Part shown: one piece after another, positions 19,534-30,645 of the stretch
Position numbering within the stretch: the first letter of the stretch is position 1
Layout: each line of letters opens with the position of its first letter
Made by a program: the position numbers and the translations under genes
From: Lunularia cruciata
Taxonomy: Eukaryota > Streptophyta > Marchantiopsida > Lunulariales > Lunulariaceae
Direction: 5' to 3'
NCBI GenBank assembly: GCA_948567375.1
Contig: OX419761.1
Span: forward strand, 52,640,501 to 52,704,500
Length of the DNA: 64,000 nt
The notes under the pieces: generated by a model
What the model was told of the DNA's origin: nothing
Database searches by the model: none
The model's input: the letters and a program-made list of their open reading frames with translations, nothing else

Positions 19534-19560
19534 GGTTGTTGGTTGTTGGTTGTTGGTTGT
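19534..19560 (+). repeat. GGTTGTT microsatellite
   Basis: Nearly four tandem copies of the 7-mer GGTTGTT inside the transposase relic. Confidence 0.9.
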
Positions 19561-20467
19561 AGAGTGCCAATTGATAATGGCCAATGCGCACTTATGAAAA
19601 TTGGCAAACAACACTATGGAAAAGAAGATCGGGGCTTTTGAGTGCTTATGCAATTGCCAAAATGGGCATGCTGTTTGGCGGCATGCCCATTTTTCTTAAC
19701 ACCATCTATAAGCATTGACATCTTGAGGTGGTACAACAAACATCAATCATTCAGGCTAACAACAAGGTGGATCACTATCAAATAATCAAGAACACTTTAC
19801 ATGCACTCAGCAACCAATATTTGCATTGGTCAATGGCTCACCAAGCATTGGTGCGTGCTCAAATAGCACAGATTTGCAATAGTAGGATTCCCAAGCGTGC
19901 TGATCCTACTCCATTGAAACCAAAAGTAGATTGGTTGGTGCAAAGTACAAAGAAAAAACGTCATCAAAATGAGACTCATCTACATGTGAACTTGCAACAA
20001 AAGAATGATGGAAATGATGGGAACGTGGTTCTTTAGAGCACAATAGGCATACATGTCCATGTCTTTGGTTTGTACAGCCAATTATTGATCAAGTCACCCA
20101 TAATTGTGGAGGTTGTGACAACTCATTGCCGTCCTATTCCTGTTGCACTTACTCTATTCATTGCACAGATAGAGGATGTTCCTAATTATGGCAATTTTAG
20201 TTATCATGCAATTGTTGCAACCCATAACACGATGGTTTCAGATTACACCATAGATGGGAAGCAGGTACGCAAAGACTTGCTCAATCACTACATGAAGCAT
20301 TTAAGGACAAAATATTTCTAGAGAGCCACAATATCCATGTATGATTGGACAGGTTTATCAATGGTCCAGCATCAATGAACTGGTGGTTCAGCTTTGAAAC
20401 ATGTGCATTTCTTGCCAGCGATATATATGCATGTTCATTTGTAGTTTCAAGAAGCAATTTGCCACTG

Positions 20468-20515
20468 CACATATGTTCCCTACCATACAATCACATATGT
20501 TCCCTACCATACAAT
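20468..20515 (+). repeat. Tandem duplication of 24 bp
   Basis: CACATATGTTCCCTACCATACAAT-type unit present twice in direct succession in the OTU-like relic; one of several short tandem duplications in the window. Confidence 0.85.
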
Positions 20516-21412
20516 CATTGTTCCAGATACGCATCAGATTACAGATTGCAATCATATTTGCCAATACAAGTCATTGGTAATATGTTATTTCACAAATGCC
20601 CACCCCAGCACTGCCACCTATTGATCCACAATGGCAAACACTTTGCCAGCAAGAATATGCAAGAAATGTGGCAGACTGCTCTTGGGAGTCAGTTGCAGGC
20701 TTGGCTTTAACAGAACCATTGTCTCCATTCCATGGCATAGTAGCTGATATGTTGTATATAGTGTTTAAAATGGGTGTGGTGGCAGAAGTAAAAATATATT
20801 ATATATTGTAATTTATGGGTGTGATGGAAATAGTAAAAATGCATGGTGGCAGTAATAATACTCTAAAATTTTGTGGGTCAAAGAAAAAGTGACCTTGAAA
20901 CTTTGACAAGGCTCCAGACTTCACCTATAAAATCCATCTACTCTTCGTCATGCATTTTCCATAAAGAAGATTTACGGAAGAGTGGGAGGTTCCCATTAGG
21001 GGTTTACTGGTTCCCGGAATTTGAACCCCACTCTTCCTGTCTCTCTCGATATTTTTGTGGTCATTGGTACAAAGCAAATTCCGCAGTCACACCATTCTCT
21101 TGACCATCAGGATGTTTGCAGCCGGTCATATGGGGGAGTTCAAGTTTCCATAGGGGAGGAATTTTTTATGCAGAACCCGGTGCCTAAGAACGTATGCACA
21201 GTCAGTGTTAGTGTAGCTGTTTTCTAGGCTCATGATCTGTGTGCGATGAAGCCTAGATTAGACCTAAGAACGCATGCAATATCGTCTGACTAAACATCAC
21301 AAGTAATAAAGTATTGCAGTGGAATGAAAATGGAAAATGTAGGTAGACTATACGATTTGCATAATTTAGATAGCTTAGGTGCTATATGAAATATCAAATT
21401 TCATATATCAAT

Positions 21413-21470
21413 ATTATTGGGATTTAGCTTCATTTTACCTCTTGTTATCTTACGCGGTCACGTTCCCTTT
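21413..21470 (-). repeat. Dispersed repeat family, copy 1
   Basis: Minus strand GACCGCGTAAGATAACAAGA, then GGTAAAATGAAGCTAAATCC and CAATAATATTGATATG; the same order of words recurs at 22054, 22597, 43825, 46410, 51105, 51222 and 51583. Confidence 0.65.
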
Positions 21471-22053
21471 TTAGAATGGAAAATGACTTTTAAAAGAGTC
21501 AAGGCAAATTTACATGATACACATGAAATCAGTCATTTGCTGATATTACATTAAGCTGGGCACAGAGTAACTCCCAGTGAGTGAACTCCGGCCTTTGAGG
21601 AAAGAAACCGACAGAGTCCTACCAAATACTAACTGGTAGAAAGTAACTCATTATCTGCACCCATGTTTTTCCTAATTTCTCTTTTTCTCTCTCTTTTCTT
21701 AATTGATTTATAGAAACCTTGAGTATTTCATGCGTCAACCTTGGCCAGAAAACACGGCCTACGGCGTGTTTTCTGGTGAATTCAAACACAGGATGGCCGC
21801 AGTAAGCAGTAGATAGAAACAGAATCCGTCAAAGCCAATTCACCCTTTACATAAATTTTGAACTAATCGAACATCAACCTTTCTTGGTTCAGCTTTGAGC
21901 GAACGCTCACCAAACCTAAAAGAGAACCCAACAGAACCCAAAAGAAAAGAGATTCCATCTCTTTTCTTTTTTCCGATCTTACGTGGTAGTTTTAGTTTCT
22001 ATTTTTAAAAACCATATAAGATATGATATCAAACCGTAAAAATAAAATATAAA

Positions 22054-22100
22054 AAGTAAATAAAACTAAATCCCAATAATATCGATATGAAAAATAAATG
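22054..22100 (+). repeat. Dispersed repeat family, copy 2 (core only)
   Basis: Contains ACTAAATCCCAATAATATCG followed by ATATGAAAAAT, matching the 3' half of the family. Confidence 0.6.
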
Positions 22101-22596
22101 TTTATTTAAATATCTGTTCCTCGGAAGGAACAGAGAAGGCGACTTTTGAAGAATAGACATTTAGATCTACTCAAAGACTGGTGACTGCGAGCAAACATGA
22201 CTTCAGCTTAACATAACCTGTTCCAGACAATAACTGTCGAACTGTAGAATGTCTTTACTTCCTCTGCAAATGTTTAAAGCCTTATTCTTAAGACAGAATT
22301 TGACTTGAATCTTAATGCGCGATAGGAATGAGCACACCTACAGTATATGAGTGAGAATGCTGGCATTTAGTCCAGGCATAACAGTCAAAGATCTTCAAGA
22401 GGTCGCTTTGTCTCCCATTATCGAAATTTTCGTACTTAACAGGGATTTTCCAATACACGGACACATGTCTCCCGAATTTTAGCTCCAATAGCAGGCCACG
22501 AGACCAACTACATCGGAGTTTCGTTCTACTAAAGGCAAGAGGTTGAAGCAGAATAAAAATAATTAAAAGAAATAAGGAAGAATGTCTAATCGTCTA

Positions 22597-22752
22597 ATAT
22601 AACAAGAAGGCTGGGAAGACCTGTCAAGTATACCAAGATAAATCAAACTATACAAGGATACCAAGATAAATCAAACTATACAAGGATAAGATATAAGAGG
22701 TAAAATGGAACTAAGCCCCAATACTATCTGAATGAGAAATATATCCTGCTAC
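22597..22752 (+). repeat. Dispersed repeat family, copy 3
   Basis: Contains AACAAGAAGGCTGGGAAGAC, a short internal tandem duplication (ACCAAGATAAATCAAACTAT twice), then GAGGTAAAATGGAACTAAGC and CCCAATACTATC. Confidence 0.65.
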
Positions 22753-22979
22753 ATGATTCCCGTTCCCCATTGGTGGCTTGTGAATTTTGGGATTTCTTTT
22801 GGGATAGGACAATTTTTTTAGTTTGCTCATATCAGGCACATTAGTACATGCTACAGCCTATGCTCACCTCCTCCCCAAGTAGCCTACTCCATTCTTACTC
22901 ATCATCTCCCTCGGGCTTCATATTTAGCACAGACTTTCCCGCCTACATAGGCACTATTGTCACATCTTCAGAGGTTTGA

Positions 22980-23520
22980 TTGTACTATCCGCCATACTTT
23001 CTCCACACTATTAGGGCCATGTATGCTCCCACAACTACAGATGAGTGGTGTAGGCAACAGTTAGCTTGGCTCCAAGCTTCACCTTTGATTGGTGTCTTCT
23101 ATTTTACTTCCGAGGAGTTTGCTGCAACACTACAATTGAGGTTGGATCTTCAGCATCAAGCTCTCATTGGCCTTCCGGCACAATGCGTGTATGGTTCCTC
23201 ATTAGACATGTAGCAGATACACTTTTTGTTTTGTGTAGTAGATGGGGAGCCCACCAGAGTCCATGATGCTATTTGTGTTACCATCACACAACTCTTACAA
23301 TCTACACATGCCCAGATTCAGATTGAGCGATGGTTGGATCTACCAGGACCACCTATTTGGCAAGTGTGAGTGGGGATAGTGTTATTTTTGCGGATGGTTG
23401 GCGCACCTTGCATGATGTGGTGGTGGCAAACCCTCTACATGCGGAGTCATTAGCATGGGCAGGCTTACAAGCAAGAGCAGAAGCAACCATTGTCTCTAGG
23501 GGCAAGGAGGACTACTAAGC
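22980..23520 (+). pseudogene. Unidentified decayed coding fragment
   Basis: Two open stretches, 22980-23213 and 23330-23518, could belong to one ancestral plus-strand frame interrupted near 23213 and 23369: the words between them (VDGEPTRVHDAI, ERWLDLPGPPIW) look protein-like. I do not recognise the family. It may be a further retroelement relic or a dead host gene. Confidence 0.3.
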
Positions 23521-24838
23521 TAATAATAAGCTAAGCTAACTAAGCTGTAATACTTTTAACTCCCTAACGATTGAGATTTTTGTGCACCCACACCTACACC
23601 ACTATTGTGATGGTCTTCTTAGGGAGTGAGCTTGTTGTTCTTTGCAGCGGAGAGGGGCACTGGCTCCCTCTCCAATTGTGATCATATCCTATTACCAATA
23701 GCACATTTCAATCACTTTGCAATGCACTCAAGCTTTGGGTCTGCACCAATGGGCAACTATTGTAGGCACACCCAACACAGCTAGGTCCTCGCTCATCACT
23801 TACCAGATATACCATTGGAGTACTTCTACCTGAGAGTTCAGGATTAGGTTTCACTTTCTTTGGTTTCTAGGAGCTTTTTGTTTGCTTTCTTTTTTCCCTT
23901 TGGTTCCTCCGGCCCTACTTCAGTGTGCCTTTTCCTTTGTGCCTTGGGACTCTTGGGCATTGCGCTCTTGGCTCTCTTTGCACTTGTTTGTGCCTTGTAT
24001 TCCTTCTGCCTTTCCTTTGGGATGCAATTTTTTAAATGTATATAACTACATCTAAAATATTGAGATTGAAGTTAGCCTTGAGTAACTTCAGCAATTACAT
24101 CTTCTGCATTTACCAGCTTTATTTGGGTATAGTAATGTTGTAAGATGTAACACATGTACCTTGAATATTCCTTGGAGAGACCCAGTTAGTACATGGGTCT
24201 AGCATTTCAACATTTTTACAATTATTTTATAGTTCATAATTCATAGGAAAGAAAATTTTTCAATACTAAAACTTAATCATGAAAAAATGAATCTAAGAAT
24301 GTCAATTTTAGATAGATATATGTATAAAAGCAAAAAATGTTCTTAAATCTTCATCCTTAAAGTCCATGAATCTCCTATAATGAAGTGAATATTTGAATTT
24401 TATATTAGTCATATAATTTCAATTTAATTTCACATAGTCATAATTTAAGAACTATTTTCAAATAATATTTTAGCTAAATATAATATTAATTAATCTAAAT
24501 TTTCCAGTTGGAATTGTCATCATTAATATGAATTTGATTGTAGTGATCTTGCCTAGTAAAAAGATATTTACCAAAATCTTCTACCCTAGATAGTTCTCAC
24601 GTCCCCTATATGTACGCTCTTTGAATTAATTCTTTGATTATTTTGAGAAAAAATTATAAAAGATAATATTGATCAATCATTATACACAATTCCCATTTGA
24701 TACAAATTCTCTTAACTTTTTATTGTTAGAACCCAAAAGCTATTGATGAGATGTTTTTGTACCATTTTTACATTTAAATATAAATACCTACATAATGCTT
24801 TGATGCAAGTCCATAGATTGCTTGCAATCATACTCCAC
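23521..24838. other. AT-rich unassigned DNA
   Basis: No gene, LTR or RNA is supported. A 61-codon hydrophobic open stretch at 23860-24045 is probably chance. Confidence 0.45.
24834..24838. repeat. Target-site duplication TCCAC, left copy
   Basis: TCCAC directly before TGTAATACC at 24839; the same five bases follow the right LTR at 30641-30645. Confidence 0.85.
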
Positions 24839-25579
24839 TGTAATACCAAGAGCTAGCCATATGATCTAGATATGAAATTCGGTTTGGTAACATCTAGAAT
24901 GGTGTTATACATGATGGTCAAAGTAGATCAGATAGAAGTATCACCGAAAGAGTACTTCTATTAATAGTGCAGGAATTGAAATAGACTTGAAAACCTTAGA
25001 ACCAATAGCTAAACATGTGATTTAAAGGTGAGAATTGGTCTGGTAACATCTAGAAAGATATTACACATGATGGACTAAACAAATCAGAAAGAGGTATCAC
25101 CAAAAGTGGACTTCTACTAATAGAGTAGGAATCAAAAAATGCTTGAAATCTTTGAAGGTAATTTTGGAGGCCTAAACAGATGAATTAGGCCTCAAAAAGT
25201 GCACATCCCCCCCTCCCCAAATGGAGGAAAGGTTGGCCTTCCCTCCTCCTTGCTTTGTCTTGTCGAGAGCTTTCCAATGGTACCTCACCCATGTGATTTT
25301 GAGATTCTTACAAGAATATTCTCTAAAAGATTCCCTCTAGTCAAAGCTTGTTTGACCAACCAAATAGGACCAAGACCAACATGTCACCCATCCAAGTAAG
25401 TAATCCAAGGGTGGAGCTTGTTGACATGTCACCTATCGGTGTGCCTAATCCTATGGTGGAGCTTCCTTGGAGGAGATCCTCTTTGTCTATATAATAAAGA
25501 GAAGGTGCTCCTTTAGGGCATCAAATGATTGAGTGTGAAATCTGTGTTTTCTCTCTTCTCTTGTACTCAAAGTATTAAA
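24839..25579 (+). repeat. 5' LTR of chromovirus A
   Basis: Begins TGTAATACC and ends AGTATTAAA (the right copy keeps AGTATTACA). It contains an internal near-duplication of about 140 bp: the block with GGTAACATCTAGAA, CATGATGG and TATCACC occurs from about 24860 and again from about 25010. A possible promoter is TATATAATAAAGAG near 25490. The primer-binding site follows at 25581. Confidence 0.85.
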
Positions 25580-25580
25580 A

Positions 25581-25592
25581 TGGTATCAGAGC
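25581..25592 (+). promoter_or_regulatory. Primer-binding site, initiator tRNA-Met
   Basis: TGGTATCAGAGC one base after the left LTR is the standard plant initiator-Met primer site. Confidence 0.9.
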
Positions 25593-25710
25593 AAGTGTTT
25601 TAGTTCAAGAGAGTGGATCACACCTCTTGGAAGAACAATAACTAATGAAACTGAGTAATTTGAGGTGGAAAACATAGAGTAATTGCTAGACTTAGGAAGG
25701 ACTTTAGAGA

Positions 25711-26680
25711 GTGGATGGGATGGATGCACCGGGAGAACAATTTCTTGCACCTAACCTTCCATTCTTGGATCCATTCCACATCAAGGTTATGTACATCTCG
25801 TGTAAGAAAATGAGAGTATCACTAGTTTATCACTTTGGAGCAGAATTCATGGACAAGATGATGAACTCACCAAACCCGGTAATTCTACCTATGGTGATAT
25901 ACGACAAAGAATGGGATTTGACAATCTACATTCTATTATGATGTTATGGATGTGAATGTCCCAAATCCTCTCCCTTTCAAAACTCAAGTAGAAATTTTTA
26001 TGTTATGAGACAAAAAGTGATGTTTAGAGATTTTATGGTTAGGAATTTTGGTGAGGACTATTATCAACAAGTGATAGCTTTTGAGATCCCAATGGTAGTT
26101 TTGATAGTTTGTGCGCCTTCCAAAGTGATCATATTGACTATGTATTGAAATAGACATTAGTAATTGAGTGTTGCACGAACTATGGATCCGCAATTGCAAG
26201 GGATGTTGAATGAATTTTGAGAGATTAAGATGACCATGGAGACATTACAAAGTCAAGTGAAGATCCTCAGGAATGATCAAGAAATGCAAGACAAAGAGCC
26301 GTCTCAAAACCCAATACCTACAACTGAAGTACTTGGAGAGGCTTCCATGCCTACAAACCCTGCCAACAATGAAGCCACATTGCTACTCCGGATGAAGAAG
26401 ACCTGCAACATTGAGCCTTACAAGGGGTAGCATACAATGGGAGTAGTGGGAAATTGGATCTCGAGAATGAATCAATATTTTTTATTGTTCTCAACAGAGA
26501 TCACAGAGCATGCTGTCGGCATTTTTGCATGTGGGTACTTGACCAATAAATCCCTCACATGGTACGATGCTTTGGAACAATCCATGTTGGTAGGAGGATG
26601 TGGAAATTACTTTGGAAAAAAAAGATTGCAAGTAAATGTACCTCATAGCCTTACTGGCTCAATAAGGAAGTAGAGAAGCA
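25711..26680 (+). pseudogene. Leader ORF and gag of chromovirus A (broken)
   Basis: 25711-25941 encodes a leader peptide also seen, on the minus strand, in the related fragment near 33196-33399 (a stretch ending P-M-V around VYDKEWD or VLIVHAP). Gag begins at about 26181 with MDPQLQ, matching the gag start of the minus-strand relative near 33067, and continues past stops through 26230-26430 and 26437-26673 (a capsid-like WYDALEQS). No intact zinc knuckle is seen. Confidence 0.6.
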
Positions 26681-26700
26681 AGGGAAGGAAGAAGACGAAC

Positions 26701-27130
26701 ATGCAAAGGTCCCGAAAGGCAACCTTACAATTGATTGTTGTGAATGGAGTCCTCAAAGGCAATCAAGTGAGAGTATTAATAGATCTGGGAGCAACAAAGA
26801 ATTTCTTGTCTCACTTTGCTGCAATAAGATTGGGAATGGATCTAGAGAGAGATGAGAGTGAAGAAGTAGAGTTACCAAACGGACAAATAGAGAGGATTGA
26901 ATCATTACCTAGACGGTAACACTCTCTATAGAAGAATATCAAGAAGCAATTGAATGGCGAGTGATACAATTAGCTCGTTATGATGCAATCTTAGGCATGC
27001 CATGGATGGAACATTACAACCCTCCAGTAGATTGGAGGAAGAAAGTAGTGAGAACCCACCAATGGTCAATCATTGGGGTTAGAAAAAATCACATAGGCAA
27101 AAACTACCTCTGTATGTCATAGGGACAATA
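26701..27130 (+). pseudogene. Protease of chromovirus A (broken)
   Basis: VLIDLGATKNFLS near codons 27-39 of the 26701-26919 stretch matches the retropepsin active site, with DLGA for the usual D-S/T-G-A. The continuation in another frame to about 27020 (YDAILGMPW) is the closing protease motif. Confidence 0.7.
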
Positions 27131-28520
27131 ACTATCTGTAAGACCAATAGATGTTTTGTAGGTCTAATAAGAGAAGTCTAGAGTGCACAACTTGATAGAA
27201 AAATTCTTGAGAAACTAAAAGATGTGGTGGATGAGTTTCAAGATGTCTTTCCAAATGCTCTACCCTCAAGATTACCACCAAAAAGGAGAGTAGATCATAA
27301 AATTGAGACACTCTCGAGAAAGACACCTCCTTGTAAGGCCCCATATCGCCTATCACCTCATGAGTTGGAGTAGTGTAAGACTCAAATTGAAGAGATGTCG
27401 CAGAAAGGGTTCATCTAACCTAGCGTATCATCATTTGGGGCTCCTATCTTGTTTGTGAAGAAGAAGGACGGTACAATGCACATGTGCATTGACTATTGGG
27501 TTCTCAATCAGCAAACAATGAAGAAAAAATACTCCTTACCTTGCATGGATGACCTATTTGATCAACTCTATGGAGCAAGATACTTCACCAAATTGGACTT
27601 GTGGAGTGGTTACAATCAAATCCAAATTGCAAAGAAAGATGTGTACAAAATTGCCTTTCAAACCAAGTATGGCCACTTTGAGTATCTTTTGATGCATTTT
27701 GGCCTCACCAATGCACTTGCCACTTTCATGAGTCTAATGAATGACATATTTTGTCCATACTTAGATAAGTCTATTTTCATGAGTCTAATGAATGACATAT
27801 TTTTTCCATACTTAGATAAGTCTATTATCGTCTTCTTGGATGACATCTTAGTCTACAGTAGCACGATGACAAAACACAAACAACATCTATGAGAAGTCCT
27901 CTAGATTCTAAGACAGAATTGATTGTATGCCAAAATCTCAAAGTGCAAGTTTAGCAAGTCTGAAGTAGATTACTTGGGGCATAGAGTAAGTGCAGAGTGC
28001 ATTCAAGTATTGATGGATAAAATTGAGGTCATTCAAAAATGGAATGCCCCAAAAGATCAGACTCAACTCAAGAGCTTCTTGGGGTTGATAGGATCCTATC
28101 ATAGATTTGTCAAGGACTTCTCCAAGGTTGCACAGCCTTTAATGGCACTACTTGGCAAGGGGAAGAAGTGGACATGGGGAACCGCACAAGAGTTGGCCTT
28201 TCAAGAATTGAAAGCTGCCTTGCTACATGCACCAATCTTGAAGTGGTATGACCCAAAACGTCCAATCAAGTTGGCTTCAAATGATCAAGCGTAGCGATAG
28301 GAGCAATCCTACAACAAGAGTAGCATGACGGATGGCATTTGTAGTAAAGACATACCATAAACCTTTAGTCTACCTCAAGACGCAAAAGGATCTATCTTTT
28401 TGCCAGATTTGGTGGGCAGAGTGGCGACAACGCTTCAACATGACAATCACATACGTGGAAGTAAGAAGCAACTTGCAAATGCATTCACCCACATGCCAAT
28501 GGCAAACAACTTGGCGGCAA
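27131..28520 (+). pseudogene. Reverse transcriptase and RNase H of chromovirus A (broken)
   Basis: RT is recognisable from the run-in near 27230 (FQDVFP in the plus frame) through 27449-27892 ([17 protein letters not shown] with the first catalytic Asp, [10 protein letters not shown] with the catalytic pair) and 27923-28294 (YLGH, LGLIGSYHRFVKDFS). RNase H follows in fragments to about 28520. A 51-bp tandem duplication at 27725-27826 repeats one helix just before the catalytic FLDD and would by itself wreck the fold. Confidence 0.85.
27725..27826 (+). repeat. Tandem duplication of 51 bp inside RT
   Basis: Two consecutive copies of the unit starting TTCATGAGTCTAATGAATGA, differing at one base (TTTTGT against TTTTTT). 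It adds 17 codons between the helix and the catalytic motif. Confidence 0.9.
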
Positions 28521-28629
28521 AGGTTAAGATTAACCCTAAATTCTGGCCAAAATCTCTTGCTGCTACAAAAACTGATCTACAGATTGTAGAAGCACAATCA
28601 TCCAAAGGCGTCACCAACACCCAAGGACT

Positions 28630-29500
28630 CACCTTTCATGATGGAAGATTATGGATCCCAAATGTCCCAGAATTACGCATCACCATTCTAGTGGAATATC
28701 GTGATTTGGCCATTGCAGGTCATGTCAGAGTGGACAAAACCTTGGATGCAATATAGTGCCATTACTATTGGCCCGAGATGAGTAACGACGTGATGGACTA
28801 CGTGTGAAACTGCCTACTTTGTCAAAAAAATAAAGCTTCTAATCAAGCTCATGCAAGGCTCCTTCAACCTCTCCCCACTCCTGCCCAATGTTAGGAACAA
28901 GTGAGTATGGATCTTGTTTGTGAATTACCTAAGACCACCTCAAGGTTTGACTCCATCATGGTCTTTGTGGACCGGCTCAGCAAAATGATTCATGTTTGTC
29001 CTACCACCAAGGATGTGATCACCCCACAACTAGCTCAATTATACTTAGATGTAGCCTTCTCTCACCATGGCTTGTCTTGAGTACTCATCACCAATAGAGG
29101 CACTTAATTCACTAGTTTGTTTTGGCAAACACTCTTTGATTTCTTCAAAACCAAGTTGGCCATATCCACAACTTACCACCCACAAACAGATGGACAAACA
29201 GAGCAGGCTAATCACACTATTGAAGACATGTTATGCGGCTTCACCTTAGAAGAGCAGGAGAGGTGGGACACCCTACTCCCGTTGGTGAAATTTGCTTACA
29301 ACAATTTAGTGAATGCATGCACCCATGTCACTCTATTCTTCCTCATGTATAATGAACATCCCTTCACACCTTCTAGCTTGATGAAGATCTGTTTGATGGC
29401 TACCAAGGTTGATGTAGTCAACACATTTGTTTCTAGAATCCAACAAGGTGTGGAGAGCGCCAAGCACAGATTATAGATTGCGTAAAATTGATAGAAGCAG
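28630..29500 (+). pseudogene. Integrase of chromovirus A (broken)
   Basis: A zinc-finger region (AGHVRVDKT and CLLCQ near 28815), the first catalytic Asp in MDLVCELP (about 28910), a region where the second should be but reads TNRG (Asp to Asn, about 29090), and the third acidic residue in DGQTEQANHT (about 29190-29220). Several stops are present. 29230-29476 is the later core and linker. Confidence 0.8.
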
Positions 29501-29557
29501 TATGCTGATGCACACCGTAGGCACATGGAGTTCAATGTTGGGGATAAGGTGTGACTA

Positions 29558-29940
29558 TTGACAACCAACCTCACATTAGTTGGACCTCGTAAGCTCAGAC
29601 CTTATTTTATTAGGCCTTTCTCAATTCTTTGTCAAGTCGGCGTTGTGGCCTATCACCTCGAGCTACCACCATACATAAAGATCCATCTAGTGTTCTATTT
29701 TTCCCTACTATGTAGATATGTGCCCCAATCAGGCCAGTGTCATTCCACACAAGACATCCGACCTTGTCCGACATTCATTGATGGCACGAAGGAATATGAA
29801 GTAGAGTGTATTCTCCAAAAATGCATGCGTGGTACTTGTCATCCGCGGGTGGACTATCTAATACGCTAGAAACATTACCCCCTCTATGAAGCAACTTGGG
29901 AGCTTCCTGCCAATTTGATACATGCATTGGTGTTGGTGCA
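29558..29940 (+). pseudogene. Integrase C-terminus and chromodomain of chromovirus A (broken)
   Basis: LVGPRKLRPYF leads into the small barrel region. From about 29795, EYEVECILQ, a stop, and then KHYPLYEATWELPANL give the E-Y-x-V-E-x-I-L ... W-x-x-Y ... T-W-E-P pattern of a chromodomain, placing the element among chromoviruses. Confidence 0.75.
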
Positions 29941-29947
29941 AACGTTT

Positions 29948-30640
29948 TGTAACATCTAGAATGGTGTTTTACATGATGGCCAAAATAGATCAGATAGAAG
30001 TATCACCAAAAGAGTACTTCTATTAATAGGGCAGAAATCAAAATAGACTTGAAAACTTTAGAACCAATAGCTAACATATGATTTAAAGGTGAGAATTGGT
30101 CTGGTAACATCTAGAAGGATGTTACACATGATGGACTAAACAGATTAGAAAGAGGTATCACCAAAAGTGGACTTCTACTAATAGAATAGGAATCAAAATA
30201 TGCCTGGACTCTTTGAAGGTAATTTTGGAGGCCTAAACGGATGAATTAGGCCTCAAAAATGTGCACATTCCTCCCTCCCCGAATGGAGGAAAGGCTGGCC
30301 TTCTTCTTCCTTGCTTTGTCTTGTCGAGAGCTTTCCAATGGTACCTCACCCACGTGATTTTTAGATTCCTACAAGAATATTCTCTAAAATATTCCCTCCG
30401 GTCAAAGCTTGTTTGCCCAACCAGATAGGACCAAGACCAACATGTCACCCATCCAAGTAAGTAATCCAAGGGTGGAGCTTGCTGACATGTCACCTATCTG
30501 TGTGCCTAATCCTATGGTAGAGCTTCCTTGGAGGAGATCCTCTTTGTCTATATAATAAAGAGAAGATGCTCTTTTGGGGCATCGGATGATTGAGTGTGAA
30601 ATCTGTGTTTTCTCTCTTCTCTTGTCCTTGGAGTATTACA
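29948..30640 (+). repeat. 3' LTR of chromovirus A
   Basis: Begins TGTAACATCTAGAATGG and ends GAGTATTACA; aligns with 24886-25579 of the left LTR with scattered changes. The first 47 bp of the left LTR (TGTAATACC...) are missing here. Followed by TCCAC at 30641-30645. Confidence 0.85.
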
Positions 30641-30645
30641 TCCAC

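Larger units (their letters stand above)
18860..20820 (+). pseudogene. Mutator-like transposase fused to an OTU-like protease domain (broken)
   Basis: 19106-19420 (104 codons) resembles the end of the MULE transposase core and the region after it: a W-x-F-x-x-W pattern, then NTTTSMVEGAHVMLKTFLQ, close to the N-T-T-S-R-V-E-G-A-H pattern of FAR1/MULE proteins. Past stops, 20070-20321 resembles an OTU cysteine protease: EDVPNYGNFSYHAIVA aligns with the catalytic D-G-N-C-G-F-R-A-I block but has Phe for the Cys, and GKQVRKDLLNHY fits the following helix. 20345-20490 fits the next OTU block. Plant genomes hold proteins with this MULE-plus-OTU order. No certain terminal inverted repeats were found. 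Identification is by pattern memory. Confidence 0.6.
20821..22979. other. Unassigned DNA with copies of a short dispersed repeat
   Basis: No gene can be supported. It contains at least three copies or part-copies of the dispersed repeat described separately (21413-21470, 22054-22100, 22597-22752). Two short open stretches near 20873-21227 overlap in different frames and resemble nothing I know. Confidence 0.5.
24839..30640 (+). mobile_element. Chromovirus A: decayed Ty3/gypsy element with chromodomain
   Basis: 5.8-kb plus-strand element with two related LTRs, a 5-bp target duplication and an initiator-Met primer site. Gene order is gag, protease, RT, RNase H, integrase, chromodomain. The whole frame is full of stops and frameshifts. 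Related copies are the minus-strand fragment at 32400-34221 and the solo LTR at 48756-49500. The right LTR lacks about 47 bp of its 5' end compared with the left. Confidence 0.9.

Noticed and set aside
19534-19560. Interstitial telomeric repeat
   Set aside because: The unit GGTTGTT is not the plant telomere unit TTTAGGG and occurs only about four times.
23860-24045. Small hydrophobic membrane protein
   Set aside because: Only 61 codons in AT-rich non-genic DNA, with no relatives or context to support it.
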